DNA of 64,000 bases from Lutraria lutraria (Eukaryota; Mollusca; Bivalvia; Venerida; Mactridae), in NCBI GenBank assembly GCA_964023205.1, contig OZ026843.1, positions 3,519,029 through 3,583,028 on the forward strand, given 5' to 3'. This document shows positions 10,244 through 22,400 of the stretch, piece after piece (the stretch's first letter is position 1; each line of letters opens with the position of its first letter). Below the pieces are notes generated by a model that was not told where the DNA came from, searched no databases, and was given only the letters and a program-made list of their open reading frames with translations. The position numbers and the translations under genes were made by a program.

Positions 10244-13027
10244 AACAACGCTTAAGGAGAAAATAAAAAATTAGATTTGTCAAAAAATCGTGACGCTAGG
10301 AAATTTTCTCACAAACTGTCATTTCTAGAAATGTAATAAAACCAAAAGTAACCAAACCATACCAAATCTGTTCTCATCACCGATTTCCATTGATCCACAC
10401 TACTTGTATGTAATGGTCCCATGTTTCTACTATCTACAATTAAAGAGTAAATGAAAGATAAAAATTTGTCATAAAGCCTCCGCGTAAGAATATTTTCTCT
10501 CAAACTGCCATTTCTAAAATGCTAATAAAATCAAAAGTAAACGTAGCATGGCTAAGCCTTTTGTGGCAGTGATTTCCATTGATGTCTATTACAAGCATGT
10601 GCAATTTCAAAGCCACAGTCCAAATAATGGTAGAGATATTGAAAATCAAAGACTTTCAGCAACTCTCGGAGACTTTTCGCAGAAATGGGTATTTCTAGAA
10701 TTTCAATAAAGTCAAAAGTAAGCAGAGCATAGCAAATTCAACCTTGCCACCAACTTTTGTGCATGCCAACTACTTGTAAGTAAAGTTGCATTCATGTACC
10801 AACAACGCTTAAGGAGAAAATAAAAAATTAGATTTGTCAAAAAATCTTGACGCTGGGAAATTTTCTCACAAACTGTCATTTCTAGAAATGTAATAAAACC
10901 AAAAGTAACCAAACCATACCAAATCTGTTCTCATCACCGATTTCCATTGATCCACACTACTTGTATGTAATGGTCCCATGTTTCTACTATCTACAATTAA
11001 AGAGTAAATGAAAGATAAAAATTTGTCATAAAGCCTCCGCGTAAGAATATTTTCTCTCAAACTGCCATTTCTAAAATGCTAATAAAATCAAAAGTAAACG
11101 TAGCATGGCTAAGCCTTTTGTGGCAGTGATTTCCATTGATGTCTATTACAAGCATGTGCAATTTCAAAGCCACAGTCCAAATAATGGTAGAGATATTGAA
11201 AATCAAAGACTTTCAGCAACTCTCGGAGACTTTTCGCAGAAATGGGTATTTCTAGAATTTCAATAAAGTCAAAAGTAAGCAGAGCATAGCAAACTCAACC
11301 TTGCCACCAACTTTTGTGCATGCCAACTACTTGTAAGTAAAGTTGCATCCATGTACCAACAACGCTTAAGGAGAAAATAAAAAATTAGATTTGTCAAAAA
11401 ATCTTGACGCTAGGAAATTTTCTCACAAACTGTCATTTCTAGAAATGTAATAAAACCAAAAGTAACCAAACCATACCAAATCTGTTCTCATCACAGATTT
11501 CCATTGATCCACACTACTTGTATGTAATGGTCCCATGTTTCTACTATCTACAATTAAAGAGTAAATGAAAGATAAAAATTTGTCATAAAGCCTCCGCTTA
11601 AGAATATTTTCTCTCAAACTGCCATTTCTAAAATGCTAATAAAATCAAAAGTAAACGTAGCATGGCTAAGCCTTTTGTGGCAGTGATTTCCATTGATGTC
11701 TATTACAAGCATGTGCAATTTCAAAGCCACAGTCCAAAAAATGGTAGAGATATTGAAAATCAAAGACTTTCAGCAACTCTCGGAGACTTTTCGCAGAAAT
11801 GGGTATTTCTAGAATTTCAATAAAGTCAAAAGTAAGCAGAGCATAGCAAATTCAACCTTGCCACCAACTTTTGTGCATGCCAACTACTTGTAAGTAAAGT
11901 TGCATCCATGTACCAACAACGCTTAAGGAGAAAATAAAAAATTAGATTTGTCAAAAAATCTTGACGCTAGGAAATTTTCTCACAAACTGTCATTTCTAGA
12001 AATGTAATAAAACCAAAAGTAACCAAACCATACCAAATCTGTTCTCATCACAGATTTTCATTGATCCACACTACTTGTATGTAATGGTCCCATGTTTCTA
12101 CTATCTACAATTAAAGAGTAAATGAAAGATAAAAATTTGTCATAAAGCCTCCGCGTAAGAATATTTTCTCTCAAACTGCCATTTCTAAAATGCTAATAAA
12201 ATCAAAAGTAAACGTAGCATGGCTAAGCCTTTTGTGGCAGTGATTTCCATTGATGTCTATTACAAGGATGTGCACTTTCAAAGCCACAGTCCAAAAATGG
12301 TAGATATATTGAAAATCAAAGACTTTCAGCAACTCTCGGAGACTTTTCGCAGAAATGGGTATTTCTAGAATTTCAATAAAGTCAAAAGTAAGCAGAGCAT
12401 AGCAAACTCAACCTTGCCACCAAGTTTTGTGCATGCCAACTACTTGCAAGTAAAGTTGCATCCATGTACCAACAACGCTTAAGGAGAAAATAAAAAATTA
12501 GATTTGTCAAAAAATCTTGACGCTAGGAAATTTTCTCACAAACTGTCATTTCTAGAAATGTAATAAAACCAAAAGTAACCAAACCATACCAAATCTGTTC
12601 TCATCACAGGTTTCTATTGATCCACACTACTTGTATGTAATGGTCCCATGTTTCTACTATCTACAATTAAAGAGTAAATGAAAGATAAAAATTTGTCATA
12701 AAGCCTCCGCGTAAGAATATTTTCTCTCAAACTGCCATTTCTAAAATGCTAATAAAATCAAAAGTAAAAGTAGCATGGCTAAGCCTTTTGTAGCAGTGAT
12801 TTCCATTGATGTCTATTACAAGCATGTGCAATTTCAAAGCCACAGTCCAAATAATGGTAGAGATATTGAAAATCAAAGACTTTCAGCAACTCTCAGAGAC
12901 TTTTCGCAGAAATGGGTATTTCTAGAATTTCAATAAAGTCAAAAGTAAGCAGAGCATAGCAAATTCAACCTTGCCACCAACTTTTGTGCATGCCAACTAC
13001 TTGTAAGTAAAGTTGCATCCATGTACC
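10244..13027. repeat. 5-unit block, copy 2 (period 2,784 bp)
   Basis: This repeats copy 1 at +2,784, including the rare GCATTCATG at about 10,788 (copy 1 about 8,004). The CTCAGAG/CTCGGAG and CACAGATT/CACCGATT differences bracket the right edge between about 12,895 and 13,163. A TCGTGAC variant near 10,288 is the only such change I saw. Confidence 0.85.
11140..12809. repeat. K-m1-m2 cassette 2
   Basis: Same order and length as cassette 1. It lies in the second 5-unit block and has CCAAACC in m2. Confidence 0.9.
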
Positions 13028-15037
13028 AACAACGCTTAAGGAGAAAATAAAAAATTAGATTTGTCAAAAAATCTTGACGCTAGGAAATTTTCTCACAAAC
13101 TGTCATTTCTAGAAATGTAATAAAACCAAAAGTAACCAAACCATACCAAATCTGTTCTCATCACAGATTTCCATTGATCCACACTACTTGTATGTAATGG
13201 TCCCATGTTTCTACTATCTACAATTAAAGAGTAAATGAAAGATAAAAATTTGTCATAAAGCCTCTGCGTAAGAATATTTTCTCTCAAACTGCCATTTCTA
13301 AAATGCTAATAAAATCAAAAGTAAACGTAGCATGGCTAAGCCTTTTGTGGCAGTGATTTCCATTGATGTCTATTACAAGCATGTGCAATTTCAAAGCCAC
13401 AGTCCAAAAAATGGTAGAGATATTGAAAATCAAAGACTTTCAGCAACTCTCGGAGACTTTTCGCAGAAATGGGTATTTCTAGAATTTCAATAAAGTCAAA
13501 AGTAAGCAGAGCATAGCAAATTCAACCTTGCCACCAACTTTTGTGCATGCCAACTACTTGTAAGTAAAGTTGCATCCATGTACCAACAACGCTTAAGGAG
13601 AAAATAAAAAATTAGATTTGTCAAAAAATCTTGACACTAGGAAATTTTCTCACAAACTGTCATTTCTAGAAATGTAATAAAACCAAAAGTAACCAAACCA
13701 TACCAAATCTGTTCTCATCACCGATTTCCATTGATCCACACTACTTGTATGTAATGGTCCCATGTTTCTACTATCTACAATTAAAGAGTAAATGAAAGAT
13801 AAAAATTTGTCATAAAGCCTCCGCGTAAGAATATTTTCTCTCAAACTGCCATTTCTAAAATGCTAATAAAATCAAAAGTAAACGTAGCATGGCTAAGCCT
13901 TTTGTGGCAGTGATTTCCATTGATGTCTATTACAAGCATGTGCAATTTCAAAGCCACAGTCCAAATAATGGTAGAGATATTGAAAATCAAAGACTTTCAG
14001 CAACTCTCGGAGACTTTTCGCAGAAATGGGTATTTCTAGAATTTCAATAAAGTCAAAAGTAAGCAGAGCATAGCAAACTCAACCTTGCCACCAAGTTTTG
14101 TGCATGCCAACTACTTGCAAGTAAAGTTGCATCCATGTACCAACAACGCTTAAGGAGAAAATAAAAAATTAGATTTGTCAAAAAATCTTGACGCTAGGAA
14201 ATTTTCTCACAAACTGTCATTTCTAGAAATGTAATAAAACCAAAAGTAACCAAACCATACCAAATCTGTTCTCATCACAGGTTTCTATTGATCCACACTA
14301 CTTGTATGTAATGGTCCCATGTTTCTACTATCTACAATTAAAGAGTAAATGAAAGATAAAAATTTGTCATAAAGCCTCCGCGTAAGAATATTTTCTCTCA
14401 AACTGCCATTTCTAAAATGCTAATAAAATCAAAAGTAAAAGTAGCATGGCTAAGCCTTTTGTAGCAGTGATTTCCATTGATGTCTATTACAAGCATGTGC
14501 AATTTCAAAGCCACAGTCCAAATAATGGTAGAGATATTGAAAATCAAAGACTTTCAGCAACTCTCAGAGACTTTTCGCAGAAATGGGTATTTCTAGAATT
14601 TCAATAAAGTCAAAAGTAAGCAGAGCATAGCAAATTCAACCTTGCCACCAACTTTTGTGCATGCCAACTTCTTGTAAGTAAAGTTGCATCCATGTACCAA
14701 CAACGCTTAAGGAGAAAATAAAAAATTAGATTTGTCAAAAAATCTTGACGCTAGGAAATTTTCTCACAAACTGTCATTTCTAGAAATGTAATAAAACCAA
14801 AAGTAACCAAACCATACCAAATCTGCTCTCATCACAGATTTCCATTGATCCACACTACTTGTATGTAATGGTCCCATGTTTCTACTATCTACAATTAAAG
14901 AGTAAATGAAAGATAAAAATTTGTCATAAAGCCTCCGCGTAAGAATATTTTCTCTCAAACTGCCATTTCTAAAATGCTAATAAAATCAAAAGTAAACGTA
15001 GCATGGCTAAGCCTTTTGTGGCAGTGATTTCCATTGA
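12810..15037. repeat. Q - GACACT - recombinant m2 - A run of four units
   Basis: Unit Q has CTCTGCG (about 13,263). The next unit has TTGACACTAGG (about 13,630). The third joins a standard left part (CCAAATAATGG) to an m2 right part (CCACCAAGTTTTG, CACAGGTTTCT). The fourth, A, has CCAACTTCTTG (about 14,665) and CTGCTCTC (about 14,824). The same four-unit run occurs at 42,881-45,108. Similar runs open the 14-unit blocks. Confidence 0.85.
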
Positions 15038-16151
15038 TGTCTATTACAAGCATGTGCAATTTCAAAGCCACAGTCCAAAAAATGGTAGAGATATTGAAAA
15101 TCAAAGACTTTCAGCAACTCTCGGAGACTTTTCGCAGAAATGGGTATTTCTAGAATTTCAATAAAGTCAAAAGTAAGCAGAGCATAGCAAATTCAACCTT
15201 GCCACCAACTTTTGTGCATGCCAACTACTTGTAAGTAAAGTTGCATCCATGTACCAACAACGCTTAAGGAGAAAATAAAAAATTAGATTTGTCAAAAAAT
15301 CTTGACGCTAGGAAATTTTCTCACAAACTGTCATTTCTAGAAATGTAATAAAACCAAAAGTAACCAAACCATACCAAATCTGTTCTCATCACCGATTTCC
15401 ATTGATCCACACTACTTGTATGTAATGGTCCCATGTTTCTACTATCTACAATTAAAGAGTAAATGAAAGATAAAAATTTGTCATAAAGCCTCCGCGTAAG
15501 AATATTTTCTCTCAAACTGCCATTTCTAAAATGCTAATAAAATCAAAAGTAAACGTAGCATGGCTAAGCCTTTTGTGGCAGTGATTTCCATTGATGTCTA
15601 TTACAAGCATGTGCAATTTCAAAGCCACAGTCCAAATAATGGTAGAGATATTGAAAATCAAAGACTTTCAGCAACTCTCGGAGACTTTTCGCAGAAATGG
15701 GTATTTCTAGAATTTCAATAAAGTCAAAAGTAAGCAGAGCATAGCAAATTCAACCTTGCCACCAACTTTTGTGCATGCCAACTACTTGTAAGTAAAGTTG
15801 CATCCATGTACCAACAACGCTTAAGGAGAAAATAAAAAATTAGATTTGTCAAAAAATATTGACGCTTGGAAATTTTCTCACAAACTGTCATTTCTAGAAA
15901 TGTAATAAAACCAAAAGTAACCAAACCATACCAAATCTGTTCTCATCACCGATTTCCATTGATCCACACTACTTGTATGTAATGGTCCCATGTTTCTACT
16001 ATCTACAATTAAAGAGTAAATGAAAGATAAAAATTTGTCATAAAGCCTCCGCGTAAGAATATTTTCTCTCAAACTGCCATTTCTAAAATGCTAATAAAAT
16101 CAAAAGTAAACGTAGCATGGCTAAGCCTTTTGTGGCAGTGATTTCCATTGA
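15038..16151. repeat. Two units between the Q-A run and the 3-unit blocks
   Basis: Both are CACCGATT units. The first has CCAAAAAATGG at about 15,074. The second has CTTGGAAA and the otherwise unseen AAATATTGACG at about 15,856. Nothing else is visible in them. Confidence 0.8.
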
Positions 16152-17699
16152 TGTCTATTACAAGCATGTGCAATTTCAAAGCCACAGTCCAAATAATGGT
16201 AGAGATATTGAAAATCAAAGACTTTCAGCAACTCTCGGAGACTTTTCGCAGAAATGGGTATTTCTAGAATTTCAATAAAGTCAAAAGTAAGCAGAGCATA
16301 GCAAACTCAACCTTGCCACCAACTTTTGTGCATGCCAACTACTTGTAAGTAAAGTTGCATCCATGTACCAACAACGCTTAAGGAGAAAATAAAAAATTAG
16401 ATTTGTCAAAAAATCTTGACGCTAGGAAATTTTCTCACAAACTGTCATTTCTAGAAATGTAATAAAACCAAAAGTAACCAAACCATACCAAATCTGTTCT
16501 CATCACAGATTTCCATTGATCCACACTACTTGTATGTAATGGTCCCATGTTTCTACTATCTACAATTAAAGAGTAAATGAAAGATAAAAATTTGTCATAA
16601 AGCCTCCGCTTAAGAATATTTTCTCTCAAACTGCCATTTCTAAAATGCTAATAAAATCAAAAGTAAACGTAGCATGGCTAAGCCTTTTGTGGCAGTGATT
16701 TCCATTGATGTCTATTACAAGCATGTGCAATTTCAAAGCCACAGTCCAAAAAATGGTAGAGATATTGAAAATCAAAGACTTTCAGCAACTCTCGGAGACT
16801 TTTCGCAGAAATGGGTATTTCTAGAATTTCAATAAAGTCAAAAGTAAGCAGAGCATAGCAAATTCAACCTTGCCACCAACTTTTGTGCATGCCAACTACT
16901 TGTAAGTAAAGTTGCATCCATGTACCAACAACGCTTAAGGAGAAAATAAAAAATTAGATTTGTCAAAAAATCTTGACGCTAGGAAATTTTCTCACAAACT
17001 GTCATTTCTAGAAATGTAATAAAACCAAAAGTAACCAAACCATACCAAATCTGTTCTCATCACAGATTTTCATTGATCCACACTACTTGTATGTAATGGT
17101 CCCATGTTTCTACTATCTACAATTAAAGAGTAAATGAAAGATAAAAATTTGTCATAAAGCCTCCGCGTAAGAATATTTTCTCTCAAACTGCCATTTCTAA
17201 AATGCTAATAAAATCAAAAGTAAACGTAGCATGGCTAAGCCTTTTGTGGCAGTGATTTCCATTGATGTCTATTACAAGGATGTGCACTTTCAAAGCCACA
17301 GTCCAAAAATGGTAGATATATTGAAAATCAAAGACTTTCAGCAACTCTCGGAGACTTTTCGCAGAAATGGGTATTTCTAGAATTTCAATAAAGTCAAAAG
17401 TAAGCAGAGCATAGCAAACTCAACCTTGCCACCAAGTTTTGTGCATGCCAACTACTTGCAAGTAAAGTTGCATCCATGTACCAACAACGCTTAAGGAGAA
17501 AATAAAAAATTAGATTTGTCAAAAAATCTTGACGCTAGGAAATTTTCTCACAAACTGTCATTTCTAGAAATGTAATAAAACCAAAAGTAACCACCCCATA
17601 CCAAATCTGTTCTCATCACAGGTTTCTATTGATCCACACTACTTGTATGTAATGGTCCCATGTTTCTACTATCTACAATTAAAGAGTAAATGAAAGATA
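16030..17699. repeat. 3-unit block, copy 1 (period 1,670 bp)
   Basis: One K-m1-m2 cassette, repeated directly. The left edge lies between about 15,955 and 16,109. Its m2 carries CCACCCC at 17,591, the first appearance of that variant in the window. Confidence 0.85.
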
Positions 17700-17821
17700 A
17701 AAATTTGTCATAAAGCCTCCGCGTAAGAATATTTTCTCTCAAACTGCCATTTCTAAAATGCTAATAAAATCAAAAGTAAACGTAGCATGGCTAAGCCTTT
17801 TGTGGCAGTGATTTCCATTGA
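16152..17821. repeat. K-m1-m2 cassette 3
   Basis: The m2 unit has CCACCCC and keeps AAACGTAGC and GTGGCAG at its right end, in contrast to most m2 units, which have AAAAGTAGC and GTAGCAG. Confidence 0.9.
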
Positions 17822-19369
17822 TGTCTATTACAAGCATGTGCAATTTCAAAGCCACAGTCCAAATAATGGTAGAGATATTGAAAATCAAAGACTTTCAGCA
17901 ACTCTCGGAGACTTTTCGCAGAAATGGGTATTTCTAGAATTTCAATAAAGTCAAAAGTAAGCAGAGCATAGCAAACTCAACCTTGCCACCAACTTTTGTG
18001 CATGCCAACTACTTGTAAGTAAAGTTGCATCCATGTACCAACAACGCTTAAGGAGAAAATAAAAAATTAGATTTGTCAAAAAATCTTGACGCTAGGAAAT
18101 TTTCTCACAAACTGTCATTTCTAGAAATGTAATAAAACCAAAAGTAACCAAACCATACCAAATCTGTTCTCATCACAGATTTCCATTGATCCACACTACT
18201 TGTATGTAATGGTCCCATGTTTCTACTATCTACAATTAAAGAGTAAATGAAAGATAAAAATTTGTCATAAAGCCTCCGCTTAAGAATATTTTCTCTCAAA
18301 CTGCCATTTCTAAAATGCTAATAAAATCAAAAGTAAACGTAGCATGGCTAAGCCTTTTGTGGCAGTGATTTCCATTGATGTCTATTACAAGCATGTGCAA
18401 TTTCAAAGCCACAGTCCAAAAAATGGTAGAGATATTGAAAATCAAAGACTTTCAGCAACTCTCGGAGACTTTTCGCAGAAATGGGTATTTCTAGAATTTC
18501 AATAAAGTCAAAAGTAAGCAGAGCATAGCAAATTCAACCTTGCCACCAACTTTTGTGCATGCCAACTACTTGTAAGTAAAGTTGCATCCATGTACCAACA
18601 ACGCTTAAGGAGAAAATAAAAAATTAGATTTGTCAAAAAATCTTGACGCTAGGAAATTTTCTCACAAACTGTCATTTCTAGAAATGTAATAAAACCAAAA
18701 GTAACCAAACCATACCAAATCTGTTCTCATCACAGATTTTCATTGATCCACACTACTTGTATGTAATGGTCCCATGTTTCTACTATCTACAATTAAAGAG
18801 TAAATGAAAGATAAAAATTTGTCATAAAGCCTCCGCGTAAGAATATTTTCTCTCAAACTGCCATTTCTAAAATGCTAATAAAATCAAAAGTAAACGTAGC
18901 ATGGCTAAGCCTTTTGTGGCAGTGATTTCCATTGATGTCTATTACAAGGATGTGCACTTTCAAAGCCACAGTCCAAAAATGGTAGATATATTGAAAATCA
19001 AAGACTTTCAGCAACTCTCGGAGACTTTTCGCAGAAATGGGTATTTCTAGAATTTCAATAAAGTCAAAAGTAAGCAGAGCATAGCAAACTCAACCTTGCC
19101 ACCAAGTTTTGTGCATGCCAACTACTTGCAAGTAAAGTTGCATCCATGTACCAACAACGCTTAAGGAGAAAATAAAAAATTAGATTTGTCAAAAAATCTT
19201 GACGCTAGGAAATTTTCTCACAAACTGTCATTTCTAGAAATGTAATAAAACCAAAAGTAACCACCCCATACCAAATCTGTTCTCATCACAGGTTTCTATT
19301 GATCCACACTACTTGTATGTAATGGTCCCATGTTTCTACTATCTACAATTAAAGAGTAAATGAAAGATA
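17700..19369. repeat. 3-unit block, copy 2 (period 1,670 bp)
   Basis: A direct repeat of copy 1 at +1,670, including CCACCCC at 19,261. The right edge is set by AAACGTAGC (about 17,777) against AAAAGTAGC (about 19,447). Its end overlaps the start of the first 13-unit block, so the two duplications are nested. Confidence 0.85.
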
Positions 19370-19491
19370 AAAATTTGTCATAAAGCCTCCGCGTAAGAAT
19401 ATTTTCTCTCAAACTGCCATTTCTAAAATGCTAATAAAATCAAAAGTAAAAGTAGCATGGCTAAGCCTTTTGTAGCAGTGATTTCCATTGA
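17822..19491. repeat. K-m1-m2 cassette 4
   Basis: CCACCCC in m2, with the usual m2 right end AAAAGTAGC and GTAGCAG. The following unit has CTCAGAG and AATAAACTCAAAAG. Confidence 0.9.
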
Positions 19492-22400
19492 TGTCTATTA
19501 CAAGCATGTGCAATTTCAAAGCCACAGTCCAAATAATGGTAGAGATATTGAAAATCAAAGACTTTCAGCAACTCTCAGAGACTTTTCGCAGAAATGGGTA
19601 TTTCTAGAATTTCAATAAACTCAAAAGTAAGCAGAGCATAGCAAATTCAACCTTGCCACCAACTTTTGTGCATGCCAACTACTTGTAAGTAAAGTTGCAT
19701 CCATGTACCAACAACGCTTAAGGAGAAAATAAAAAATTAGATTTGTCAAAAAATCTTGACGCTAGGAAATTTTCTCACAAACTGTCATTTCTAGAAATGT
19801 AATAAAACCAAAAGTAACCAAACCATACCAAATCTGTTCTCATCACAGATTTCCATTGATCCACACTACTTGTATGTAATGGTCCCATGTTTCTACTATC
19901 TACAATTAAAGAGTAAATGAAAGATAAAAATTTGTCATAAAGCCTCCGCGTAAGAATATTTTCTCTCAAACTGCCATTTCTAAAATGCTAATAAAATCAA
20001 AAGTAAACGTAGCATGGCTAAGCCTTTTGTGGCAGTGATTTCCATTGATGTCTATTACAAGCATGTGCAATTTCAAAGCCACAGTCCAAATAATGGTAGA
20101 GATATTGAAAATCAAAGACTTTCAGCAACTCTCGGAGACTTTTCGCAGAAATGGGTATTTCTAGAATTTCAATAAAGTCAAAAGTAAGCAGAGCATAGCA
20201 AATTCAACCTTGCCACCAACTTTTGTGCATGCCAACTACTTGTAAGTAAAGTTGCATCCATGTACCAACAACGCTTAAGGAGAAAATAAAAAATTAGATT
20301 TGTCAAAAAATCTTGACGCTAGGAAATTTTCTCACAAACTGTCATTTCTAGAAATGTAATAAAACCAAAAGTAACCAAACCATACCAAATCTGTTCTCAT
20401 CACAGATTTCCATTGATCCACACTACTTGTATGTAATGGTCCCATGTTTCTACTATCTACAATTAAAGAGTAAATGAAAGATAAAAATTTGTCATAAAGC
20501 CTCCGCGTAAGAATATTTTCTCTCAAACTGCCATTTCTAAAATGCTAATAAAATCAAAAGTAAACGTAGCATGGCTAAGCCTTTTGTGGCAGTGATTTCC
20601 ATTGATGTCTATTACAAGCATGTGCAATTTCAAAGCCACAGTCCAAATAATGGTAGAGATATTGAAAATCAAAGACTTTCAGCAACTCTCGGAGACTTTT
20701 CGCAGAAATGGGTATTTCTAGAATTTCAATAAAGTCAAAAGTAAGCAGAGCATAGCAAATTCAACCTTGCCACCAACTTTTGTGCATGCCAACTACTTGT
20801 AAGTAAAGTTGCATCCATGTACCAACAACGCTTAAGGAGAAAATAAAAAATTAGATTTGTCAAAAAATCTTGACGCTTGGAAATTTTCTCACAAACTGTC
20901 ATTTCTAGAAATGTAATAAAACCAAAAGTAACCAAACCATACCAAATCTGTTCTCATCACCGATTTCCATTGATCCACACTACTTGTATGTAATGGTCCC
21001 ATGTTTCTACTATCTACAATTAAAGAGTAAATGAAAGATAAAAATTTGTCATAAAGCCTCCGCGTAAGAATATTTTCTCTCAAACTGCCATTTCTAAAAT
21101 GCTAATAAAATCAAAAGTAAACGTAGCATGGCTAAGCCTTTTGTGGCAGTGATTTCCATTGATGTCTATTACAAGCATGTGCAATTTCAAAGCCACAGTC
21201 CAAATAATGGTAGAGATATTGAAAATCAAAGACTTTCAGCAACTCTCGGAGACTTTTCGCAGAAATGGGTATTTCTAGAATTTCAATAAAGTCAAAAGTA
21301 AGCAGAGCATAGCAAATTCAACCTTGCCACCAACTTTTGTGCATGCCAACTACTTGTAAGTAAAGTTGCATCCATGTACCAACAACGCTTAAGGAGAAAA
21401 TAAAAAATTAGATTTGTCAAAAAATCTTGACGCTAGGAAATTTTCTCACAAACTGTCATTTCTAGAAATGTAATAAAACCAAAAGTAACCAAACCATACC
21501 AAATCTGTTCTCATCACAGATTTCCATTGATCCACACTACTTGTATGTAATGGTCCCATGTTTCTACTATCTACAATTAAAGAGTAAATGAAAGATAAAA
21601 ATTTGTCATAAAGCCTCCGCGTAAGAATATTTTCTCTCAAACTGCCATTTCTAAAATGCTAATAAAATCAAAAGTAAACGTAGCATGGCTAAGCCTTTTG
21701 TGGCAGTGATTTCCATTGATGTCTATTACAAGCATGTGCAATTTCAAAGCCACAGTCCAAATAATGGTAGAGATATTGAAAATCAAAGACTTTCAGCAAC
21801 TCTCGGAGACTTTTCGCAGAAATGGGTATTTCTAGAATTTCAATAAAGTCAAAAGTAAGCAGAGCATAGCAAATTCAACCTTGCCACCAACTTTTGTGCA
21901 TGCCAACTACTTGTAAGTAAAGTTGCATCCATGTACCAACAACGCTTAAGGAGAAAATAAAAAATTAGATTTGTCAAAAAATCTTGACGCTAGGAAATTT
22001 TCTCACAAACTGTCATTTCTAGAAATGTAATAAAACCAAAAGTAACCAAACCATACCAAATCTGTTCTCATCACAGATTTCCATTGATCCACACTACTTG
22101 TATGTAATGGTCCCATGTTTCTACTATCTACAATTAAAGAGTAAATGAAAGAAAAAAATTTGTCATAAAGCCTCCGCGTAAGAATATTTTCTCTCAAACT
22201 GCCATTTCTAAAATGCTAATAAAATCAAAAGTAAACGTAGCATGGCTAAGCCTTTTGTGGCAGTGATTTCCATTGATGTCTATTACAAGCATGTGCAATT
22301 TCAAAGCCACAGTCCAAATAATGGTAGAGATATTGAAAATCAAAGACTTTCAGCAACTCTCGGAGACTTTTCGCAGAAATGGGTATTTCTAGAATTTCAA

